Under the pieces are notes generated by a model. That model was given only the letters and a program-made list of their open reading frames with translations. It made no database searches and was not told where the DNA came from. A stretch of 64,000 nucleotides of DNA from Noviherbaspirillum aerium (GTDB taxonomy: Bacteria; Pseudomonadota; Gammaproteobacteria; Burkholderiales; Burkholderiaceae_D), in contig NZ_VFAH01000014.1 of NCBI RefSeq assembly GCF_008929045.1, positions 105,439-169,438 on the forward strand. Reading direction: 5' to 3'. Positions 8,546 to 17,030 of this stretch are shown piece by piece. A program made the translations under genes and the position numbers. Every line of letters starts with the position of its first letter. Position 1 is the stretch's first letter.

Positions 8546-9121
8546 ATGGACATACAAACTCGCCCAACCAATCTGCGCGACCACAGCGGGACAAAAGCGC
8601 AGCATCGGCATGAACACGACGACAGTAAAAAGTCGGCTGACAATTTTTCCCACATCAAGGGCTGGGGGGCCGATCTCGATCCCAACGACCGGCCGGCATA
8701 TCCGATGGAGAGGACCCCGCCGCGCCTAGAAGGGCTGCATTGGCACGATGTCGAAGACCAGCCGCTGAGGATAAAGGTATACCACTCGGTCGAACGGCCT
8801 GGCATCACGCCGGTGTTCGGAACCAGCACGCCGCCCAGCGGCATCAGCGGAAAAATACGTGACGTCGCATACGGATTCAGCGAGAACGACGTTCGCCACT
8901 GGATGCTGCTGTTGCTGGCAGACCGGGTCAACGTCGTGGAAGGCATAGGACAGGACCTCATGGGCGGCCGCGTTCCCAATGTCTTCGCCGAAATGGGCAT
9001 TAAGGCCGAATGGCACCACAACCGCGCAGGGCTCATCCGCACGGCGGCGGTAGCATCCGCGGTGATCGGCATTGGCTATTTCCTGCTCAAGCGGCGGAAC
9101 GCGCGCGCATACCGGTTTTGA
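8546..9121 (+). CDS. Unknown protein with C-terminal membrane anchor
   Basis: 191 aa; AAGGAGTG ribosome binding site before ATG at 8546. Residues 1-40 are polar and His/Asp-rich, apparently disordered. Residues about 60-160 look folded (TPPRLEGLHWHDV, GFSENDVRHWMLLLLADR). One membrane helix at about 166-181 (TAAVASAVIGIGYFLL) is followed by a basic tail KRRNARAYRF, which predicts a large N-terminal part in the periplasm or a tail-anchored arrangement. I do not recognise the family. It lies 36 bp after the first dehydrogenase and 19 bp before the PfpI gene, so it is likely co-transcribed with them. Confidence 0.7.
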   Translation: MDIQTRPTNLRDHSGTKAQHRHEHDDSKKSADNFSHIKGWGADLDPNDRPAYPMERTPPRLEGLHWHDVEDQPLRIKVYHSVERPGITPVFGTSTPPSGISGKIRDVAYGFSENDVRHWMLLLLADRVNVVEGIGQDLMGGRVPNVFAEMGIKAEWHHNRAGLIRTAAVASAVIGIGYFLLKRRNARAYRF

Positions 9122-9140
9122 ACCCGCATTGGAGGACGTG

Positions 9141-9902
9141 ATGCCTGAACCGAATGCGCTTGCGGGCCGCCGCATCGCCGTGCTGGCGGTTGACGGTTTC
9201 GAGAAGGTTGAACTCGCCGTTCCGGTCGCCGCCCTCAAGATGGAGGGAGCGGATGTCGACATCGTATCGCTGCATGCCGGGAGGATCCGCGGCGTTAATC
9301 TGCATGAACCTGCAAGCAAGGTACGCGTTGACAAAATCCTGGGCCAAGCCAGTCCGGCGGAATACGACGGGCTGCTGATACCGGGCGGGTTCATCAACCC
9401 GGACCTGTTGCGCCAGTCCGCCAAGGCGCGCGACTTCGTGCGAGCGTTCGACCGGCAGCGCAAGCCAATCGCAACCCTTTGCCATGGGCCCTGGCTGCTG
9501 GCCTCCGCGGGACTCACTTCGAGAAGGACCATGACTTCCTGGCCGGGTATACGGGATGACATGGTGAACGCAGGCGCCACCTGGCTGGACCGGGAAGTGG
9601 TGAGAGACGGCAATTGGGTAACCAGCCGCGGCCCGCAGGACATGGTGCCGTTCGTCAGCGCAATGACCGAGTTGTTCTCCGGTGCCGCAGACACTCGGAG
9701 CGTTCCTCAAGCCGCCCGTTCGGATCCGCAGCGGGAGCAGGCGCCCGCGCTGGTCGTCAATTCCATGCGCTGGCTGCCGCGCCCTTCATTCCGGACCATA
9801 TTGGGAGTGATGCTGCTCGGCGCGGGACTGGCTGCGACAGGCCGGCGGCCGGACTATCGGATGAACCAGCCCCCGGAACGACATCGGCTGGGCCAGGCCT
9901 AG
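9141..9902 (+). CDS. DJ-1/PfpI family protein with C-terminal membrane tail
   Basis: 253 aa; GGAGG ribosome binding site before ATG at 9141. Residues 10-185 form the DJ-1/PfpI fold: GRRIAVLAVDGFEKVEL, the acidic residue near Glu21, and the nucleophile elbow ATLCHGPWLL with Cys114-His115 as in PfpI/YhbO proteins. These act as general-stress, deglycase-like or chaperone proteins. An extension beyond residue 190 contains a hydrophobic segment (FRTILGVMLLGAGLAA), unusual in this family and suggesting membrane attachment. Its placement between two formaldehyde-type dehydrogenases fits a carbonyl-stress role; this is inference. Confidence 0.85.
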   Translation: MPEPNALAGRRIAVLAVDGFEKVELAVPVAALKMEGADVDIVSLHAGRIRGVNLHEPASKVRVDKILGQASPAEYDGLLIPGGFINPDLLRQSAKARDFVRAFDRQRKPIATLCHGPWLLASAGLTSRRTMTSWPGIRDDMVNAGATWLDREVVRDGNWVTSRGPQDMVPFVSAMTELFSGAADTRSVPQAARSDPQREQAPALVVNSMRWLPRPSFRTILGVMLLGAGLAATGRRPDYRMNQPPERHRLGQA

Positions 9903-10087
9903 GCCGCAAACAGTCGCAAACGGCCGCAGTGCAGGCCACGGATCAGTCCTGGATAACGCTTGATATCCAGGAGTCGAGGCCCCGCGCAACCGGCGCGGGT
10001 TGTGTGGTAACGCTGTCCGGTCCGGCTCACGAATCCCGGCACTCCAGGGATCTGCGTCAGGCTGGCAGGCGCAAGAACTGGAGAAAA

Positions 10088-11236
10088 ATGATGAAAGCAG
10101 TGGTTTATAAAGGGCCGCGCGATGTCAGCGTGCAAAATGTGCCAGATCCGAAGATCGAGAAGCCGACTGATGCGATCGTGCAGATCACAAGCACCAATAT
10201 CTGCGGTTCGGATCTGCATATGTTCGAAGGCAGGACCGACTTCGAAACAGGAAGGATTTTCGGGCACGAAAACCTGGGCAAGGTCATGGAAGTCGGGCCG
10301 GCCGTCGAGCGCCTTCAAGTCGGGGACTGGGTCTGCATGCCGTTCAATATCAGCTGCGGCCATTGCCGCAATTGCGAAAAGGGATTGACCGCATACTGCC
10401 TCACCGCCAATCCTCAACCGGGCATGGCGGGTGCCGCATACGGCTTCGCCGACATGGGGCCATATCAGGGGGGACAGGCGGAATACCTGCGCGTTCCCTG
10501 GGCCGATTTCAACTGCCTGAAGCTGCCTCCCGACGCCGAGGAAAAGCAGAACGACTACGTGATGGTGGCCGATATCTTTCCGACCGGCTGGCATGCCACC
10601 GAACTGGCCGGCATGCGGCCGGGCGATGCCGTCGTCATCTACGGCTCGGGTCCGGTCGGGCTGATGGCCGCACATGCAGCGATAATTAAGGGCGCCTGCA
10701 ATGTGATGGTGGTCGATCGCCACCCCGACCGGCTCCGGCTTGCGGAATCGATAGGCGCGGTCGCCATTGACGATTCGAAGTGCAACCCGGTCGACCGCAT
10801 CATGGAGCTTACCCATGGCTTGGGCGCAGATGTCGGTTGCGAATGCGTCGGCTACCAATGCCATGATCACGCTGGACACGAAATTCCCAATCTGACCATG
10901 AACAATCTCGTCAAGTCGGTCAAGTTCACTGGCGGCATCGGCGTGGTCGGGGTATTCGTGCCGCAGGATCCCGGCGCATCCGATGATCTGGCCAAGAAAG
11001 GCGAGATCGTGTTCGACTGGGGCATGTCCTGGTTCAAGGGCCAGCGTATCGCCACCGGGCAGTGCAATGTCAAAGCCTACAACCGCCAGCTGCGCGACCT
11101 GATCCATGCCGGCAGGGCGAAGCCCTCTTTCATCGTTTCGCATGAAATCGAACTGAGCAAGGCGGCAGACGCCTACCAGCATTTCGATGCGCGCGACCAC
11201 GGCTGGACGAAAGTCATCCTGAAACCCGGAAAATGA
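10088..11236 (+). CDS. fdhA: Formaldehyde dehydrogenase, glutathione-independent type
   Basis: 382 aa. It begins MMKAVVYKGPRDVSV, the classic start of the FdhA-type family; the frame is open much further upstream, but similarity starts at 10088. Catalytic zinc residues are Cys39 and His60-Glu61, structural Cys are at 90, 93, 96 and 104, and the Rossmann motif GSGPVG is at 186-191. The family insert (GPYQGGQAEYLRVPWADFN, DIFPTGWHATELAG) is present. It should oxidise formaldehyde or a related short aldehyde with tightly bound NAD. It lies 185 bp after the PfpI gene, on the same strand; a purine-rich GGAGAAAA precedes the start. Confidence 0.87.
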   Translation: MMKAVVYKGPRDVSVQNVPDPKIEKPTDAIVQITSTNICGSDLHMFEGRTDFETGRIFGHENLGKVMEVGPAVERLQVGDWVCMPFNISCGHCRNCEKGLTAYCLTANPQPGMAGAAYGFADMGPYQGGQAEYLRVPWADFNCLKLPPDAEEKQNDYVMVADIFPTGWHATELAGMRPGDAVVIYGSGPVGLMAAHAAIIKGACNVMVVDRHPDRLRLAESIGAVAIDDSKCNPVDRIMELTHGLGADVGCECVGYQCHDHAGHEIPNLTMNNLVKSVKFTGGIGVVGVFVPQDPGASDDLAKKGEIVFDWGMSWFKGQRIATGQCNVKAYNRQLRDLIHAGRAKPSFIVSHEIELSKAADAYQHFDARDHGWTKVILKPGK

Positions 11237-11654
11237 AAGGATTGCGCCTTGTCTTGAGATAAATGGCGCCGGCAAGCCCAGCTCGAAGACTTGCTGGGCC
11301 TGCATTCCATGCCTCAGCTTCCAGACAAATGCTGATCGGCGCCCGCTCCGGATCGACTGCAACGAAAGGCTAGCCGAGCGCTTCCTGCCTGCCACCTCGC
11401 AAGAACGCAAAGAGATAGGTCCCGGTGCGGGCTATGGCCATCGTCCTGAAAGGCTCTCTTTTCGGTCACGGACAGCTTCAGGAAGACAGCAACCGCAAGC
11501 CGGCAGAGAAACGGGCGCGGCTGCGGCGCGTTTATTTTTCCTCAAGGCCGTTGCTGCCGTACGCTTTCGAAGAGATTCCGGCAACCCGGACTATCGGATG
11601 AGCCGGGCCCCGAACATCATCCAATGGCGGCGCATACCCGACTCACGCCGAAGA
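11237..11654. other. Intergenic region between convergent genes
   Basis: 418 bp between the convergent fdhA-type and PhyH genes. I see no gene, hairpin terminator or repeat that I can support. About 35 bp near 11585-11627 (GACTATCGGATGA...CCCCG) loosely resemble DNA at the end of the PfpI gene (9855-9890), but the match is short and imperfect. Confidence 0.45.
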
Positions 11655-12557
11655 TCAGCGCTTGTTGCTTTCCTGGAGCGAGTAGATGGACGTGTAGCCG
11701 GCACTGAAGTCGGGAGGCAGTTCGATCAAGCCCTGCTCGACGCGCGCATATCGTGCCGGCTCACCGCGCACCATCCGATTGCGGTGGCGACTGTCGATGA
11801 CCGGTGCCGTATAGGCGAAGGCGTCAGCCGCGACATACTGAATGATGTAGGTGGTGCGTATCATGTCGGATAAGTTTGCGCTCGACCCATGCACCGCCAG
11901 ACCATGATGGGCAACGACATCGCCCGGATCGAGTTCATTGTCCACCACGCGCGCGAAGTCTTCTTCACTCATGCCGGCATTGCAGTTCAATGCGTATTTG
12001 CCGTTCACCCAATGGCTGCGCGGCCCCTGCATATGGCTACCGGGAACGGTCTGCAGACAGCCATTGCCGCTGCGCGATGGATTGATTGGTATGCTAAGCG
12101 CAACGATGTTCGTGTTCGTATGCGGAAAGACCGGCCAGTCCTGGTGCCAGCCGATCTCGGCGCCGCCGTCCGGCAATTTGAAATTCACCTTGGAGTGATA
12201 GAACTTCACCGCGCCGCCAATCAGGTCGGCGGCAATATCGCCCAGCACGGAATCGAATGCCACCTCGATGAACACATCGTCGAGCTCGGTCGGGCTGGAA
12301 ATGCGGCGAATGCGAGGATTGCCAGGACCATGCGCCGGATCGAGGTCGAAATGCCTGGTTTTGTTCCCCAACGCGCTTCCTTCACTCCACAAACGGTCGA
12401 TCGTCGCAGTCAGTCGCTGCAGCAGCGTCGGATCAAAGACGTTACGCATCGTCAGAAAGCCGGCAGCCCGATAGTCCTCAATCTGTGCGGCGCTTAGCAT
12501 CGGTTCATGGGCGCGTGCCCGAGACCAGTCCTCTTTCGTTGCTGGTACTGCGCTCAT
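11655..12557 (-). CDS. Phytanoyl-CoA dioxygenase (PhyH) family oxygenase 1
   Basis: 300 aa. It is a non-haem Fe(II)/2-oxoglutarate oxygenase of the PhyH family. The iron triad is His138-x-Asp140 (WHQDW) and His223 (AVHGSSAN), and the 2-oxoglutarate-binding Arg is probably Arg234. The NPSRSGNGCLQTVPGSH motif between them is typical of the fold. The start overlaps the end of the upstream PhyH gene by 4 bp (ATGA), so the two are translationally coupled. The substrate is unknown; relatives hydroxylate small metabolites, lipids or compatible solutes. The divergent LysR gene at 13508 is the likely regulator. Confidence 0.88.
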   Translation of the reverse strand: MSAVPATKEDWSRARAHEPMLSAAQIEDYRAAGFLTMRNVFDPTLLQRLTATIDRLWSEGSALGNKTRHFDLDPAHGPGNPRIRRISSPTELDDVFIEVAFDSVLGDIAADLIGGAVKFYHSKVNFKLPDGGAEIGWHQDWPVFPHTNTNIVALSIPINPSRSGNGCLQTVPGSHMQGPRSHWVNGKYALNCNAGMSEEDFARVVDNELDPGDVVAHHGLAVHGSSANLSDMIRTTYIIQYVAADAFAYTAPVIDSRHRNRMVRGEPARYARVEQGLIELPPDFSAGYTSIYSLQESNKR

Positions 12558-13372
12558 GTCGTCGCCTCTGCCGCCGCATGCGCAGCCAGAATGTCGTCGG
12601 TGCCGGCAATTAGCGGAGTAAAGTTGGTGGAACGCACATAGTCGGGCCGTGGATCAGGAACATCGAGAGGCCTGTTGACAACCGGGTTGTAGACGATATA
12701 GGTAGCCCAGCGGTCATGACGCGACAGGTTATGCCCGGAGGCATGCAGGATATTGGGATGGAAAAATACCACCGTGCCTGGCTCGCCAGTGATTGGTACA
12801 GGTTCGGGACTATGCTCCATGATGTCGAGCAGCCGCTCTTTCGGCACTACCCAGAATTTATAGGCGGTCGATTCATCGAACTGGGGGTCGAGATTACCCA
12901 ATTTATGGCTACCCGGAATGAAGTAGAGACAGCCGTTAAATTGCGTAGGCTCGTCGAGCATGATGAGCGCGGTCATGAGCATCGGTTCCGGCACACCGTC
13001 CTTTTTCCAGGTGCCATAGTCCTGATGCCACTGCCACACCGATCCGTCAATTGCAGTCTTGAGGTTGCACTTGGTGTGATACACATACAGGGCGTCGTCG
13101 CCGAGCAGCTCGCGCGCGGGGCCGAGTAAACGTGGCGCGCGTGCCGCCGCATGGAATACCGCGGATGCCGTCGGCCCGTCGGCTTCATGAACGCGATAGA
13201 TGGTCTTGGCAATGCCGCCGGTACGTTCCCGCACGAGATGATCGGTATCGATGTTCTGGATACGCCCCAGTTCAGCCTTCATGGCCCGGATTTCATCGGC
13301 CGAAAATAGTCCAGGCATGATCAGGAAGCCGTCACGTTCATAGGTTTCCAACTGTGTCTTCGAGAGTTGCAT
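12554..13372 (-). CDS. Phytanoyl-CoA dioxygenase (PhyH) family oxygenase 2
   Basis: 272 aa; GGAGAC ribosome binding site before ATG. Iron ligands are His116-x-Asp118 (WHQDY) and His210 (ILHASGHN); Arg221 is the likely 2-oxoglutarate anchor. The stretch WQWHQDYGTWKKDGVPEP resembles the WHSDFETWH region of ectoine hydroxylase more than human PhyH does, but no ectoine genes are nearby and I do not claim that substrate. It is the first gene of a two-gene unit with the PhyH gene ending at 11655. Two different PhyH enzymes in one unit may act successively on one substrate or form a heteromer. Confidence 0.88.
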   Translation of the reverse strand: MQLSKTQLETYERDGFLIMPGLFSADEIRAMKAELGRIQNIDTDHLVRERTGGIAKTIYRVHEADGPTASAVFHAAARAPRLLGPARELLGDDALYVYHTKCNLKTAIDGSVWQWHQDYGTWKKDGVPEPMLMTALIMLDEPTQFNGCLYFIPGSHKLGNLDPQFDESTAYKFWVVPKERLLDIMEHSPEPVPITGEPGTVVFFHPNILHASGHNLSRHDRWATYIVYNPVVNRPLDVPDPRPDYVRSTNFTPLIAGTDDILAAHAAAEATT

Positions 13373-13488
13373 GTCTCCATCCTTTCAAGAGCGATTCCTG
13401 TAACGTTTTTGCTTCTGTCGGTACTCCCGTTCAGGCAATCATAGGTTCTACAAGATCATTCGTAAAATATATAATTGGTTGGTTTCTT

Positions 13489-13503
13489 ATACCCTTGAGG
13501 TAT
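13489..13503. promoter_or_regulatory. Candidate LysR-type binding site
   Basis: ATACC-N5-GGTAT with a T-N11-A core (13490, 13502) lies immediately before the LysR start and within the 135-bp divergent region with the PhyH genes. The position suits autoregulation. It is a motif match only. Confidence 0.4.
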
Positions 13504-13507
13504 CACC

Positions 13508-14413
13508 GTGGACCTGCGCCATCTAAGGTATTTCGTTGCTGTTGCGGAAGAATTGCATTTCACCAAGGCCGCGGCACGGCTGCACATATCACAGCCGCCG
13601 CTCAGCCGGCAGATCCTTGAACTGGAGCAGGAACTCGGCGTTACCTTGCTGATCCGGACGCGTCGCCATATCGAACTGTCCAATGCTGGCCGGGTCTTCC
13701 TGGAAAAGGCAAGGCAAATCCTGCTCGCCGCCGACTCGGCGATAGTCGAAACGCAGCGCGCTCAACGCGGTGAAATCGGCCGGCTCGCGGTAGGCTTTTT
13801 CGAACAGACCGCATACACGCTGCTGCCGCCGATCCTGCGTACCTATCAAGAAAATTTTCCAGGCGTCGAGGTGCAGCTACGCTGGTTCCCAGTCATCGAA
13901 CAGGTCCAGGCACTGATGCGGGGAGAGATCGATATTGCATTTGTCCGACCGGTAGTCGACCTTGAAGGAGTCTCCAGAGAAATGCTGCTCAAGGAACCCT
14001 TTGTACTTGCCGTGCCGAGCACTCATGCCTTCGCCAGGCAAGACGTCGTTTCCATCGACGAGTGCGCCGGGGAGCGCATCATCAACTACACCCAAAGCCT
14101 GGCACCCGACTATCACGCCGGGATCAATCTCGCCTGTGCCAAGGCCGGCTTCGTCCCGAAGGCAGATCTGGAAGTGGGACAGGTATATACCGCGCTTGGC
14201 CTGGTCAGCGCTGGCGTAGGGGTGGCTTTCGTGCCGTCCTCGGTACAGAGATTGCGCTTCGAAAATCTGGTGTACAAACCGCTGAGAGAAAGACAGTTGC
14301 GAAGCGAAGTATTCCTGGCATGGACCCATGTCAACCCGTCTTCGCTGCTCATGGCATTTGTGGAAAGCTCAAAGCGGATCATGAAGGAACAGTTTTCAAC
14401 GAACGCGGAATGA
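13508..14413 (+). CDS. LysR-family transcriptional regulator
   Basis: 301 aa; starts at GTG (13508), which gives the canonical N-terminus MDLRHLRYFVAVAEELHFTK. The winged helix-turn-helix occupies residues 1-60 (FTKAAARLHISQPPLSRQI). The effector-binding domain runs from about 90 to 295 (GRLAVGFFEQTAYTLLPPIL). The sequence resembles the BenM/CatM-like subgroup. It is divergent from the two PhyH dioxygenase genes with 135 bp between, the usual arrangement for a LysR regulator and its target. The inducer is unknown. Confidence 0.9.
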   Translation: MDLRHLRYFVAVAEELHFTKAAARLHISQPPLSRQILELEQELGVTLLIRTRRHIELSNAGRVFLEKARQILLAADSAIVETQRAQRGEIGRLAVGFFEQTAYTLLPPILRTYQENFPGVEVQLRWFPVIEQVQALMRGEIDIAFVRPVVDLEGVSREMLLKEPFVLAVPSTHAFARQDVVSIDECAGERIINYTQSLAPDYHAGINLACAKAGFVPKADLEVGQVYTALGLVSAGVGVAFVPSSVQRLRFENLVYKPLRERQLRSEVFLAWTHVNPSSLLMAFVESSKRIMKEQFSTNAE

Positions 14414-14773
14414 GTAGCTGCATGCTCAACCTTCGTTACTGGCCATCGTTAAAATGCTGGAGCGCGAGGACAGATGAGAATCCGGGCCAACACATTGGCC
14501 CTCACCCGCTTTCTTCCCGACGACTTGCATGCCTTCCATAACTTGTATTCAGGAAATCGGATCGATATCGAAGAACGCAATAGCGGAGACGTTTCCATAC
14601 ATCCACCTGCAATCCGCTCTAGAACACTAGCGGGGTAAGGCTCCAAATCGCTTCGACAAGACCTTCCAAAAATGTCATTTTTCAACCGATAAAGCAAGCC
14701 GCCCCAAAGAGAAGCGTCGCTAGTGCGTTGATTTTTTAGGCTTTCGTCAACAGCTACATAATGCCGCGCAAAT

Positions 14774-14803
14774 GAAAAAAGCCCGCACCATGCGGTCGCG
14801 GGC
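14774..14803 (-). terminator. Rho-independent terminator of the TRAP operon
   Basis: GCCCGC (14781-14786) pairs with GCGGGC (14798-14803), with extra ACC/GGT pairing inside. On the minus strand it is followed by six T (complement of 14775-14780). It lies 130 bp beyond the stop of the DctM-type gene at 14935. The remainder of 14414-14934 shows only a small hairpin (about 14821-14838) and repeated TTCACTT-like words near 14905-14935. Confidence 0.7.
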
Positions 14804-14934
14804 CAATCGCCTCTCGGCGAAGTCTAGAGGAGACTAGACATCATGCTATACGGCGTTCCTGTCAGCCCCCTGTCGAAAAGCTGACGCGGCGCTGACAGGA
14901 TACGTATTCACTTTATTCACTTCCGTCACTTTTT

Positions 14935-16341
14935 TCACTTGATGCCATTGACCATCTTCGGCAGCCACAGCGTGATTTCCGGAATGTAGGTAATGGCAAT
15001 CAGGGCAATGAACAGCGGCACCAGCCATGGCAGGATCGCCATCGTCGTGCGTTCCACCGAGAGCTTGGCCACCCGCGCCAGCACGAACAGCACCATGCCG
15101 AGCGGCGGATGCAGCAGGCCTATCATCAGGTTGAGCGTCATGATGAGGCCGAAGTGGATCGGATCGATGCCGAGCTTGAGCACGATGGGCAGCAGGATCG
15201 GCACCAGGATCGTGATCGCGGCAATGGTATCGATGAAGCACCCCACCAGAAGGATGAGCACATTGGCAAGCAGCAGGAAGACCCACTTGTTCTGCGTCAC
15301 GCCCAGTATCCAGTCGGCCAGCACCTGCGCCGCCTGGCTGGTGGTGAGCAGCCAAGCGAAGATCGATGCCGCGGTCACGATGAACAGCACGCTGGCCGTG
15401 GTTTCGATGGTGTCGAAGGTGGCCTTGGCGAGCGCCTTGAGCGTCATCGAACGGTAGCGCACCAGCCCGAGAAACAGCGCCCAGGCCACCGCCGCCATCG
15501 CCGCTTCGGTCGGCGTGAACCAGCCCAGCGTCATGCCGCCGATCAGGATCACCGGCGCCATCAGGGCCATCACCGCGGAAAAGTCGAAATACCAGTCGAG
15601 CGCCAGCAGCGCGGCCAGCGAAATTCCGACCGCCATGTTGACCGACATGCCCGCTTTCCACAGCAGCCAGACCGCCATCGGGAAAGCCAGCACCACCAGG
15701 ATTTCGGTGCCGGCGCTGCCGAGGCTCTTCCATGAAAACGCGGTATCGCCGCCCCAGTTGTTCTTGCGGGCGATATATGCCACCGTGAACATCATCATCA
15801 GCGTCATGAAGATGCCGGGCAGCAGGCCGGCCAGGAACAGCGCGCCGATGGAGACATTGGCCATCATGCCGTAGATCACGAAGGGCAAGGATGGCGGAAT
15901 GATGGGACCGAGCGTGGCCGATGCGGCGGTGACGCCGACCGAGAATTCCGGCGAATAGCCATGGTCCTTCATCGCCTTGATCTCGATGGTGCCGAGGCCG
16001 GCGGCGTCGGCAATCGCCGTGCCCGACATGCCGGAGAAGATGACGGAGCCGATGATGTTGACCTGGCCCAGGCCGCCGCGCATCCAGCCCACCAGCGCCA
16101 CCGCGAAGTTGTAGATGCGGCCGGTGATGCCAGCGATGTTCATCAGGTTGCCGGCGAGGATGAAGAACGGCACCGCCAGCAGCGGAAAACTTTCCACGCC
16201 GGCGATCATGCGCTGCGCCACCACCACGTCCGGCACCGAGCCGGTGGCGATGATGTACAGCATCGAGGCGATCACCATGGCCAGCGCCACCGGCATGCCG
16301 ATCAGCATGAGTACCAGGAACGATCCGATAAGAATACCCAT
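14935..16341 (-). CDS. TRAP transporter large permease (DctM type)
   Basis: 468 aa, somewhat longer than the usual 425-440. It is the ion-coupled permease of a tripartite ATP-independent periplasmic transporter in the inner membrane. Typical signatures are MLIGMPVALAMVIASML at the N-terminus, LAVPFFILAGNLMN, SGMSGTAIADAAGLG, GPIIPPSLPFVIYG, FTPTEAAMAAVAWA and LMIGLLHPPLGMVLF, with about 12 membrane helices. It starts one base after the stop of the DctQ-type gene and is the last gene of the operon. The substrate is probably a sugar acid, judging from the idonate-type dehydrogenase in the same operon. Confidence 0.93.
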   Translation of the reverse strand: MGILIGSFLVLMLIGMPVALAMVIASMLYIIATGSVPDVVVAQRMIAGVESFPLLAVPFFILAGNLMNIAGITGRIYNFAVALVGWMRGGLGQVNIIGSVIFSGMSGTAIADAAGLGTIEIKAMKDHGYSPEFSVGVTAASATLGPIIPPSLPFVIYGMMANVSIGALFLAGLLPGIFMTLMMMFTVAYIARKNNWGGDTAFSWKSLGSAGTEILVVLAFPMAVWLLWKAGMSVNMAVGISLAALLALDWYFDFSAVMALMAPVILIGGMTLGWFTPTEAAMAAVAWALFLGLVRYRSMTLKALAKATFDTIETTASVLFIVTAASIFAWLLTTSQAAQVLADWILGVTQNKWVFLLLANVLILLVGCFIDTIAAITILVPILLPIVLKLGIDPIHFGLIMTLNLMIGLLHPPLGMVLFVLARVAKLSVERTTMAILPWLVPLFIALIAITYIPEITLWLPKMVNGIK

Positions 16342-16342
16342 G

Positions 16343-16924
16343 TCAGTCCTCCGTGCCGTCGTAGGCTTCCGGCTTTTCCAGGATGGAATAGCCCTGCCGC
16401 CAGTTCTTCCATGCGATCTGCGCCGCCCGGATGGTCATGATCGCGAAGCCCGCCAGCGCCAACCAGTAGACGGCGTTCTTGGGCCAGTTGATCAGCGTGG
16501 TCATCGGCTCGTCGCCGACGATTTCGGTGTACTTCCAGACCAGCAGCGTGACATAAGCAATGAAGCCGACGCGCAGCAGGTCGACGCAGGTGGCCAGCAC
16601 CCGCGACATGGCTGCAGGCATGAACCGGTAAAGGATGTCGACCTGGATGTGCCGGTCCTTGCGCGTGCACATCGAGGCGCCGATGAACACCACGCCGATC
16701 AGGCAGTAGGTCGCCAGTTCCTCGGTCCAGGCATAGGAATCGTTGAGTGCATAACGGGAAAAGAATTGCAGGAAGACCAGCGCCACCATGACCCAGAAAA
16801 TGCCGAGGGTGATCCAGTCTTCCGTCGAATAGCCGGACAGGCTGACATCGACCTGATCGGCTTCCTCGAAACTGTGGGCGAGTTCTTCCGCGCTGATGGC
16901 GGGATGCTTGACAGCTTGTTCCAT
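16343..16924 (-). CDS. TRAP transporter small permease (DctQ type)
   Basis: 193 aa with four membrane segments (ITLGIFWVMVALVFLQFF, LATYCLIGVVFIGASMC, LLRVGFIAYVTLLVW, VYWLALAGFAIMTI) and the family core RYALNDSYAWTEELATYCL. DctQ is the small membrane subunit that pairs with DctM. The soluble N-terminal 45 residues are longer than usual. It lies between the binding protein gene (107 bp upstream) and the DctM-type gene (1 bp downstream). Confidence 0.92.
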   Translation of the reverse strand: MEQAVKHPAISAEELAHSFEEADQVDVSLSGYSTEDWITLGIFWVMVALVFLQFFSRYALNDSYAWTEELATYCLIGVVFIGASMCTRKDRHIQVDILYRFMPAAMSRVLATCVDLLRVGFIAYVTLLVWKYTEIVGDEPMTTLINWPKNAVYWLALAGFAIMTIRAAQIAWKNWRQGYSILEKPEAYDGTED

Positions 16925-17030
16925 GAAACACCTTGTCGGATGTGGATGGATATCGATACTGCCTGGCGCTCAACGCACCAGGCGGCGCCGCGGACCGGGA
17001 TCGCCGGTGTCCGCGGCGCGGGATATCCGG

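Noticed and set aside
11585..11627. Possible duplication of the end of the PfpI gene (9855-9890)
   Set aside because: The match is about 35 bp, imperfect and without a common boundary; chance or minor remnant.
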